In this document: piece by piece, positions 56,044 to 64,000 of the stretch
How the letters are laid out: each line of letters opens with the position of its first letter
Position numbering within the stretch: position 1 is the first letter of the stretch
From: Lunularia cruciata
Taxonomy: Eukaryota; Streptophyta; Marchantiopsida; Lunulariales; Lunulariaceae
Reading direction: 5' to 3'
Assembly (NCBI GenBank): GCA_948567375.1
Contig: OX419755.1
Coordinates: 4,345,001 to 4,409,000, forward strand
DNA: 64,000 nt
The notes under the pieces: model-generated
Database searches by the model: none
The model's input: only the letters and a program-made list of their open reading frames with translations
What the model was told of the DNA's origin: nothing
Made by a program: the position numbers and the translations under genes

Positions 56044-56818
56044 CCTAGCTCGACTGTGCATTAAGGCTTTTCTACTCGCACCAGCTAGTTTCTCTACAGC
56101 AATGAGGTTTCGCCTAGGTTTGGTCCACCCATCTGCATCCTCATTACTCACTTGTGAGTGTGGTTCTACACTAGATGCAGCAGTGGTCCACATGACACGG
56201 TGTCCTTTTGGAGGACAGAGGATAGCTACCCATGATGCAATTAGAGACATAGTGTTTGCTATGGCACAACAGAGTGGATACTTGGCTTGGAGGGAGCGTT
56301 TGTATGCCTTGCAGACGACACGTGTCAGGGCAGACTTATACTTGGTCCGAGATGATCAGGTGACAATAGCGGATGTCATGGTTACAGACCTTACGCGGGA
56401 TACAGTTTCGGAGGGAGTGATTACCCATCTCCCTGGATGGGCGGTGAGTGCAGCAGCAGGTCGCAAGGTCTCCAAGTATAGGGGCATGCAGCGAGGTCAC
56501 CTCTTTGTTCCTCTAGCCTTGGAGTTATATGGAGCGATGGACACGGCATTTGACACATTTGTAAGGGAGTGCGCGAGAGCTTATCATGTTAGGTGTCAAG
56601 GGGTACCACTCTCACTCTCATACTTTGTAGCATATTTTAGACAGCGTGTGTCCATTGCTCTACAGAGGGCAGTGGCTAGTGCAATCCATAGGAGAGCAAT
56701 CACATCAGGTGATGTTTCTTCAAATGCTCCAATTGTGTGTAGACCGTACTACTTGCATAGCTCAGATATCTTAGGTGCGGCAGGGCATATTTCTCATATA
56801 GACTCTATTGGGGCTTAG
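56044..56818 (+). pseudogene. LINE pol C-terminus with intact CCHC and endonuclease region (copy 2)
   Basis: Open from the insertion point to TAG at 56816-56818. The frame also extends upstream into host sequence to an ATG at 55982, making a chance chimera with about 21 host codons. Numbered in that frame, the zinc residues are C58, C60, H70 and C74, then GGQRIATHDAIR, ADLY (D118), TIADVMV (D131) and KVSKYRGM. FVPLALELYGAMD and QRVSIALQRAVA follow, as in copy 1. No stops, so younger than copy 1. RT is missing, so it cannot act alone. Confidence 0.85.
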
Positions 56819-56903
56819 CCCCATGTTACCTTTTTTGTCTCTCCCTTGTACGGCTTGACGGGGTCTTCCCATCCTTGTTTTTACTACGCGGTCACCTTCT
56901 TTG
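56044..56903 (+). mobile_element. 860-bp 5'-truncated LINE insertion (copy 2) with exact 7-bp target duplication
   Basis: Flanked by CTTTACT at 56037-56043 and 56904-56910. The sister block carries one CTTTACT at 35432-35438, giving an empty-site control. The insert begins inside pol (LARLCIKAF) and ends in the 3' tail GGTCACCTTCTTTG, without a poly(A) run. Opposite orientation to copy 1. Confidence 0.95.
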
Positions 56904-57360
56904 CTTTACTAAGATTCTTATTTGTCTATAGTATGAAAAGTAAATTAGAAAATATCAAATATTAAAAATTGAACATATCATTTGTTTACTATGTTGGATG
57001 GTAATGGATATTGGGCGAGAATACATCATTAGGTTAATGCTCTTAAGCAAAGTCTGACTATCGCATCAACCACTTCATCCATAATTATGGATCATGATAC
57101 AAGGCTGGAGCACATATATTATAGTCTCATAAACGAGTAATAGCCATGAATAGAAACTAAAATTTAAGTGGTTTACAAGCCAAACATATTTCATTTATGT
57201 ACACTATTAATGATTATCTTAGTCATAATTTTTATTAACTTCTAGGATGAAGTTTGTAATGTAATTACATCCTAAAAGTCTTCATGAAGATTCCCATGAC
57301 CTTCAAGAAGATCAAGTTAGATAAGCAAATAATTTTCTTATCTAACTAACTATAAATTTG
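56904..57360. repeat. N block, second copy, right of LINE insertion
   Basis: Matches 35432-35930. No gene. Confidence 0.7.
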
Positions 57361-58200
57361 CTTATCTAACTATGATCTCTTATGTGGTCTTTTATAAGTC
57401 AAACAAGTGTGTCAAGAGCCCATCATCATTACATTGGAATTGGTGAATGATCCCCTTCTCAATGAACATACAAGTAGTGCTTCTATTCTAGAACATCCGT
57501 CCAATCTTTTTTTTATTGTACTCTTGAGATTGTAGATATCTTGAAGACATACTCTACAAGCTTGATTTTGTTCATGAATTGTGCTAACAATTTGCCCAGG
57601 CACTACTCTAACCATACACATCTGCTGAACATTGTTTCTTTCATTTTCTATAAGAGCATGCTGCAAGATTTATTGTTGGTTCATGGTTATGTGTGCTATC
57701 CACGATCTTTGACCTCCAACCACCATTGCTATATTTTTGTAAGACCACTTGGAAGGGGCAACTAATTTGCAAAGTTGAAGTGTTTCGGATGTGAGTTTCA
57801 AGCCCAATATATTTCCTCCACATATGCATATCAAAGACATAAACTTGATATCACCTTTCAATTTGTTGCCAATTGTACGCGTTCATGCAATTTTCATAAC
57901 AAAGCTCATTGAATGAGCATGGGCTTGGAGAGCGGTATGAGCTTGTTCCAATGTTGCGTAGCAAGCGGCAATTGGAGCAATGAGAGACATATGCAATTTG
58001 GAACGTAGCATGCAAAGGAAAAACAAGAGAGAAAGCAAAAAAAAAATGAAATGTAGGGAGAGCAAATGAGAAAGCAAGAGAAAGTAGCGGGAAGAGAAAA
58101 TGAGAAAGCAAAAGAAAGCCTTGATGTAAAGAACATGAGAAACCAAAGGAAAAACCAATTGCACCATGCACTCATCTACAAGAAGTGGTTATGCATAATT
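57361..58200 (-). mobile_element. MULE fragment M5: FAR1 end and middle region
   Basis: Matches M3. FAR1-like pattern (SCPFQVVL, GGWRSKI, DSTHNHEP) is at 57641-57861 and the middle region EQNQACRVCLQDIYNL at 57412-57666. It has only about one unit of the 69-bp repeat. Frames broken. Confidence 0.8.
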
Positions 58201-59640
58201 TGAGGACCTACATCAAGCAAGCGACTTAATGACATGATATAATGTCATTTCATTTAGACCAACTATGTGCCGTGTAGTTGGAGGGTACGGCAAGGTTATT
58301 GGCTCCATAAGGAAAATTGTGTGTCTTGATTGTCATACTTTAATATAAGCTTTTAACTAATACACAATTTTATTGTTAGAATAACTTTCTCTAAACTATA
58401 ATAATTCTTTAATCAAATGATAATTAGCTACTATTTATTAGAAACCTGGTAGAAACAAAAGACTATTGAAATTTTAAAAAATGATATTTAAGAATAAATC
58501 AATTTTAATATTTTAAAATTAATAATATAAATTAATTGTTAATTAATCTGCTTTACTAAATATGGTGTTAGTCCCTAATCTCAAGATATTAATAATCAAA
58601 TTTTAATTAGATATTAACTAAAGTATTAAAAAACATGTTTTAATTTGCAACAATTTAGTTAATAGACCAATATAGTTGGGATTGAAAATTATTTAATCTT
58701 TAGCCACTTATGAATTTTATTACATAATAGTTATTTTATTTAAACTGTTCACCTGAACATGGTAGATTGAATGGACAATCCATAAGAATTTGAATATTAT
58801 CTAAAGTTGGTTTCTAATTAATCCTTCTAGGAGAAATCAGTCTCATTGTACAGTAGTTGAATAGTCCAAGCATCTATTTAAATTCAACTTATAAGTTACG
58901 ATGAAGAAAAGTAAAAATTAATATTTTATAAATAAAATAATAACATGTAGACATATAGAATAATATGGGAGTCAAGTTATCCAAATTAAATATTTCAAAT
59001 TTTTATTTAGTAGTATCAATATAAAGAGATGAATAAAAATGTGTGTAATTTTATAAATGTAAGCAGGTATTGTGCAAAGTTTCAAGTCCACTGATTAGCT
59101 CAAATATCCACTTACTAAAATACTAAAAAATAGTACAGATTTCATAAAATAAAGAATTTAATTATTATTTTTAGTTGCAATTCTTCTTGTAATTTGTCAT
59201 CAGTCTCATTTCTCTTCACAGTAGGATGTTGGGTGCCTCTTCCTTTATCCTCTATTGATTGGTAGCAAGAATATTTGACTTGTTGGACCACCATAATCAT
59301 TCAAAAAATTTGGCATAGATATCCCTTAAGTGCAAACCACATCTCACATAACATTTTCACAAGTGAAAATAAGAAAGAGAATGTCGAGGGTGACACCGTC
59401 CATTTGCTAAATAGAGTCTCATGAAGGTGATGCAAGGTGATGGTTTATCTTGCAAATCATGACTATGAACCATGAATTACGTGAATTACCCGTGCTAGTA
59501 CCAAGGAATGCTTCTCTAGATCTGCCTAGCATTGGTGATTCTCAAGAGGAGGGAATGCTTTGCTAGATATACCTAGCATTGGTGATTCTCAACAAGAGGG
59601 ACTTTGAAGAAATTCACTAGGTTGAAAAATGGTTAAAGAA
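58201..59640. repeat. Flank, AT-rich block and R unit
   Basis: 58201-58285 continues M5 to the point where G5 inserted in the sister copy. 58286-59160 is AT-rich and related to 21240-21960. 59160-59420 is an R unit. No gene. Confidence 0.7.
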
Positions 59641-59649
59641 GGCTTTAGT

Positions 59650-60560
59650 CATAACTAGTATTCCTCGCCGTGTGCTTTCAACCAATCAATCATTGTGGAC
59701 AGACACAAAGCAGAAGTATTTATATTTACATGCTCTTATTGCATTCTTTATAGTTCATTTCAGTTGGAAACTGAAAAGTATTAATGGAGTAGGTGGGTGT
59801 TCTTGTGTAGTTTATTGCATGCTTGTTGACGGTATGGTAGCAATTAAGGCATTGAATTAGCCTAAGTTGCCATAGGTCTTGGAATTATGCCAAAATTTGT
59901 GACATACTCAAATGTTGATGGACTATGCTGTGTGTTTTTGGTTGTTTGAGGGGGACTTTGTGGTTGTATAGTCAGTGGGGTTTGAATTCTCACTTCCTAC
60001 TTTTCAAGTACTGCAATAGCTTGTTCTAAAAGGTGTTGATGGTGGGTTACATTGTGACAAGCCTTTCCTCAATACAAACAAATGAAGTAGCTTTGGAGAA
60101 AGATGGTCAAGCTTCAACTACATCACCTTGAGTTAGAAAATAGGATGAAGGTTGTTGTAGCCACCAATGTTGATCAAAACCCAAGACTAAAATTCTAGCT
60201 TGTTGCAAAAATAGCTATTGAATGCGGTGAAAACATGGAATACCCATTGTTGATGTGAAGATATTGTGACACTAAGTTGTGCTCTCATCATTGACAAGCA
60301 CTTGTGAAACTCCTTCATTCCCTCATTCAATGTAAACATTGATAATTTTTTAACCACATCTCTCCAAATACAATGACTATGCTTCAAGGGAAGTATGCTT
60401 CTTTCTTTGGTATGTTTTTGGCTAACTGCACATAGTTGATCATTGCAAAAAACCTCAATAGTATCATAAACTACTCCCAAATTGCTAGTTGATGCATGGG
60501 TACCCTCCACTCCCAATGTTGAGATGTGACCATAGTGGGAGATGCTTCTTAGCCATGCCA
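59650..60560 (-). mobile_element. MULE fragment M6 (C-terminal end)
   Basis: Minus strand. The frame near 60187-60560 has AWLRSISHYGHISTL, GVEGTHAS, LGVVYDTIE and HSHCIWRDVVKK, the MULE transposase C-terminus. It is cut at 60560 by an L1 LTR fragment. Related to M1, M2 and M4. Confidence 0.8.
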
Positions 60561-60611
60561 TGTAATACCTATAGCTAGACATATGATCTAGATGTGAAAT
60601 TTGGTTTGGGC
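60561..60611 (+). repeat. Truncated L1 LTR start (about 50 bp)
   Basis: TGTAATACCTATAGCTAGAC, ending after TTTGGTTTGGG. Followed by about 40 bp of unknown sequence before G7. Confidence 0.8.
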
Positions 60612-60652
60612 AGTCAACAACTTTGGTTCTAAAATCCAACATGGTGTGGAGG

Positions 60653-61077
60653 TGTAACAATATGGAGTTTAAAGACGTAGTTAGTAAGGCTAACAAAGTA
60701 GAGAATAAGCCAAATTAGCCTAGAATATTCCAAAAGTATCTAGGAAGCTTCTTGTGAAACTTCATGGCTAGCTTAACTTGCACCCCAAGTAGGTGGCTTC
60801 TAGAAAGAAGCTTCTAGAGGCTTCCAATTAGCTTAGTTTATATGCCAAGTAGATGATTTCTAGAAGGAAGCTTCTTGAGAAGCTTCTCGGTTAACTTGGA
60901 TGGCACTCCAAGAAAGCGGCTCAAAGAAGCTTCTTGAGAAGCTTCTCAAGAGCCTTGTATGCTCTCTATAAAAACCAAAGCCGAAGCTCATGCTAGGCAT
61001 TCAAAATTTCCCACACTTAAGTGTCCCAATATGATCTTCCATTCTCCTATTTCTCTCCTTGGTCTCGATCTTTTATA
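60653..61077 (+). repeat. G7 5' LTR (family L2)
   Basis: About 425 bp, TGTAACAATATGG to CTTTTATA, followed by TTGGTATCAAAG (primer site from 61079). It contains a TTCTAGAA site twice and GGAAGCTTCTTGAGAAGCTTC twice; the second array is near 60926-60946. Confidence 0.92.
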
Positions 61078-62280
61078 TTGGTATCAAAGAAAGAATGAGA
61101 TGGATGGAATTTATGGACCACCAAATCCACTTTAGCCAAACTGTTAGGATTTTTGTGTCCAAGTATTACCCAAACATCATTTCACCCAATTCATCACCTC
61201 AACCTTTGGGTAAGATTTTTGCAGATAAGATATGATTACCTTGTTTGAAGAACCCTTGTAATTTATGGAGAGCGGTGGACGTGTTGCATATATGTGTTAA
61301 TAAATTAGTTAAGTTGGGGATAGTATGATAGAGTAGTAGCCATGGCGGCAATGCCCAAATTTATCCTTGTTATGTAGCAACAAATTGAGCATCTTACTTG
61401 ATTGCTGGATGAATGAGATTGTCAACGACAAGAGCAGCTAGAGAGAGCACCAATTTGCAAGGGAGAAGAGTGAATCTGATTTCCAAAGCCTAAGGTATTT
61501 GAAAGAAAAATCTTCTGAGTGCAATGGAAATTTTTTTGTTTGATTGTGAATGCTACTTTGAAGCAACAAACCTTCAAGATAAAAGGAGAAAAATTCTATT
61601 ATCCTTAAGCCAATTGGATGGAGTGGCAAAACTATGGTGGCAATTCTGTGTAAAGTGAGCTGAGTGGCAATTTTTTATGCCAATCTGAACATGGGAAGAA
61701 TTCAAGAGTGCAATAATTTGGCAATTCTAAGTTATAAATGCCACATGGGCCGCATGAGATAGGTTGGAAAAAATGTAGCAGATTGGTTTTATAAGAAGCT
61801 ATATCACTCAATTCCAGAACATCATCATGCAAATTCTAGATATACTAGATGGAGAAGCTCTAGATTGCTTTGTGAGGGACTTGAAGTCACATACCAGATT
61901 GGAAGTAACTATGCGCAAGCCCAAAGACTTGGCGGAAGCCATGCAATTAACTGAGCGCTTTGATTCCTTGGTTATGACAACTTGGCCTTGACCTTGACCT
62001 CGGCCTTTGTTGAACCCACTCACACACTACACACGGATGGAAGAGCCAATACCAATGGAGATTGATGCCATCCAACAAAGACCACTTGGCACAACAGATC
62101 ATGAAAGCTTGCAACAAAATGGTGGATGTTTCTATTGTTGCCAAGTTGGAGATCATATTGTTGAGTATCCACTAAAGAATGAGCGACCTCGACAAGTTGC
62201 CCAAATAGAGTTTGTGAAGCAGAATGATCAACGAAACAAGGAATCCTAATAGGAGTTTTCAAGCCGCCTATTGGGAACTT
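61078..62280 (+). pseudogene. G7 leader and gag (decayed) with complete zinc knuckle
   Basis: Gag start near the ATG at 61341. A gag core with many stops runs to about 62000. The frame 62007-62249 ends gag: PIPMEIDAIQQRPLG, then a CFYCCQVGDHIVEYPLK knuckle in which the last Cys is Tyr (consensus CCHC). Confidence 0.78.
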
Positions 62281-62338
62281 GATTAGTTCTAATGGGATTA
62301 TGTAAGTTTGTTTCACTTGCAAGATATGATATCTAATT

Positions 62339-62650
62339 ATGGGTTATAGGATTTTGGTTGACTCTCGGAGTTTAGAGAATTACATATCTATGCAATTAGC
62401 AAAGGAATTGGATATTCCTATCAAGCCAGTAATTGGAAGTAGATTGATGATGGTAGATGGTAGAAAGGGTTCTGTATTCTGTACCTTGTATCCTATTATC
62501 TTCAAGACTAGGAAGGAGTATTTGGAGTGTATGAGGTTTATAGTGACACCTTTACACTATGATTTCATTTTAGGACTACCTTGGCTTGAATGTCATAGGT
62601 TCAATTTGATTGGAACCAATGATAAATTCAAATACAACACCAAGGCATGA
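62339..62650 (+). pseudogene. G7 protease
   Basis: YRILVDSRSLENYIS (active site D-S-R instead of D-S-G), DIPIKPVIGSRLMM, KEYLECMRFIVTP and FILGLPWLECHRFNL. Open but with the same Gly-to-Arg change as G4, so probably inactive or descended from an inactive source copy. Confidence 0.8.
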
Positions 62651-62697
62651 TTTTTTGATTAGGTTGTTTTGCACCTTTGAGTAAGACATCTAAGAAT

Positions 62698-62887
62698 AGT
62701 AAGTCCCAAGATGGGAGGTTTTTTAGGAAAACAACCATAGTGCAAGCTTTGAAGGGAGAGAAGTCCCAAGATGGGAACTTTGTTAGGAAGACAACCATAG
62801 AGCGAGCCTTGAAGGAAGATAAGTCACTTAATGGGAAGTTTGTCAGTGAAGCAACTATAGAGCAAGCTTTGGAGGAAGATAAATCTA
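62698..62887 (+). repeat. 60-63 bp array in G7, three units
   Basis: Open reading frame of about 21-residue units, including KSQDGNFVRKTTIERALKED and KSLNGKFVSEATIEQALEED. Best preserved copy of the array. Confidence 0.9.
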
Positions 62888-62954
62888 TTTTGTGGTGTGG
62901 ATCAAGCTAATTGCACAAGGAGAATATGAGGAGAGTTAAGAGCCTCATTGAGCA

Positions 62955-64000
62955 ATGGTTGATCAAATAGTTCAAGAGTTTGTGGATGTGTTTTTGGATG
63001 ATCTACCAAAGGGATTACTCTCTAATTGTGGTATGCCCTTCAAGATTGAGTTGCTACCAGGAAGTATTCCAATGAGTACACCAATCTATCGGCTCTCACC
63101 AAAGGAGTTAGAGGAGTTACAAACAACACTTGTGGAGTTGGTAGAGAAGGATTTCATATGACATAATATATCTTTGTGGGGAGCATTGGTACTATTTGTT
63201 CCAAAGAAGGATGGAGGACTTCCATTTTGTATTGATTATTGTGGGCTCAATAAATAGATAGTGAAGAATGCATACCCCTTGCCTTGAATTGATGACTTAC
63301 TTGATCAATTGAGTGGAGCATGATACTTCTCCAAGTTGGATCTTTGTAGCAACTATTGGTAAATCCTTATTGATAGGAGGATGTGCAAAAGACTGCCTTT
63401 CACACAAGGTATGGACATTTTTGAATGGAGAGTTTTGCCTTTTAGGCTCACTAATGCTCTAGCAATCTTCATGGATCAGATTCATTGGGTATTGGATGGT
63501 CTATTGGATCAATACGTGGTGGTGTTCTTGGATGATATCTATAGAAAGACAGAGGTAGAACATGTGAATCATGTGAGAAGTCATGAGATGACTACGACAA
63601 TGGAAGTTTTACTGCAAGAAGTCAAAGTGTACCTTTTGGCAAAAAGAAGTCACATTCTTGGGTCACAAGATCTCATCAAAGGGGATCAAGATGGAAGAAG
63701 AGAAGATCAAGGCCATCATTGATTGGCCTACTCCAAAGGATGCTACAAAAGTATGGGCATTTAATGGATTGGCCAATTTTTACCAATGGTTCATCCATGA
63801 CTATGCTCATGTGACCATACCATTGACGGATCTTTTGGGGAAGAACTCAAGCTTTCAATGGACCAAAAAGCATGAAGAAGCATCCCAAAAGCTAAAACAT
63901 AAGGTGTCTTCAAGACCAATTCTTCAACCATATGATCCTCAACTCCCATGTGTGGTTGATTTTGATACTTCTAACTTTGCAATTGGAATCATGTTGCAAT
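62955..64000 (+). pseudogene. G7 reverse transcriptase and RNase H start (decayed, cut by window end)
   Basis: 62955-63161 has VQEFVDVFLDDLPKGL and YRLSPKELEELQTTL. A palm with stops follows, then LPFRLTNALAIFMDQ and VVVFLDD in 63381-63722. The catalytic FLDD is kept but followed by a small deletion (IYRKTE). RNase H starts near 63940 with VVDFDTSNFAIGIML and is cut by the window. Confidence 0.85.

Larger units (their letters stand above)
60653..64000 (+). mobile_element. Ty3/gypsy chromovirus G7 (family L2), cut by window end
   Basis: 5' LTR, primer site, gag, protease, three-unit 60-bp array, RT and the start of RNase H at the window end. The left flank GGAGG (60648-60652) would be the target duplication. 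Among the L2 copies it has the best zinc knuckle and repeat array. Confidence 0.92.

Noticed and set aside
1-64000. CRISPR arrays, tRNA or rRNA genes, bacterial-type operons
   Set aside because: No direct repeat-spacer structure, cloverleaf or rRNA signature was seen. The sequence is eukaryotic with introns and retroelements.

Overview
The window looks like a repeat-rich nuclear segment of a land plant with a large genome. The retroelements use plant-type primer-binding sites matching initiator tRNA-Met, the Mutator-like sequences carry FAR1-type transposase, and one plant NLR-type immune-receptor locus is present. That locus joins an alpha/beta-hydrolase domain to NB-ARC and leucine-rich repeats. 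This class (hydrolase-NBS-LRR, HNL) was first described from liverworts, so a non-flowering plant is the better guess. The sequence alone does not name the species.

Layout. 1-16.4 kb: nested Ty3/gypsy chromoviruses of two families. Family L1 has LTRs of about 735 bp (elements G1 and G2 on minus, G3 on plus). Family L2 has LTRs of about 415-465 bp (G4 here; G5, G6 and G7 further right). G4 sits in the reverse transcriptase of G3 with an exact 5-bp target duplication, and an L1 solo LTR sits inside the 3' LTR of G4. 16.4-23.4 kb: pieces of a FAR1-type Mutator-like element (MULE) and associated AT-rich repeat blocks. 23.7-25.4 kb: 3' part of a non-LTR retrotransposon (LINE) with an R2-like CCHC plus restriction-like endonuclease C-terminus. 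26.7-31.1 kb, minus strand: the HNL gene, four recognisable exons, with two frameshifts and one in-frame stop. 31.1-33.9 kb: no recognised gene. 33.9-36.9 kb: a duplicated block ending in the FAR1 DNA-binding end of a MULE. 36.9-47.0 kb: L2 elements G5 and G6, fused, with two L1 solo LTRs inside. 48-60.6 kb: a second copy of the MULE, AT-rich and duplicated blocks, carrying a decayed CENP-B/pogo-like transposase fragment and a young 860-bp LINE insertion. 60.65-64.0 kb: L2 element G7, running off the window end.

Almost every mobile-element reading frame is broken. Letters G1-G7, M1-M6, L1, L2, R, U and N are local labels. The most notable items are the HNL locus (with a Cys in place of the hydrolase nucleophile Ser), the RLE-type LINE caught with an empty and a filled site in the same window, heat-shock-element-like arrays in the L2 LTRs, and a variable 60-bp tandem array between protease and reverse transcriptase in family L2. 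Boundaries marked by target-site duplications are exact. Other boundaries were judged by eye and may be off by tens of bases.
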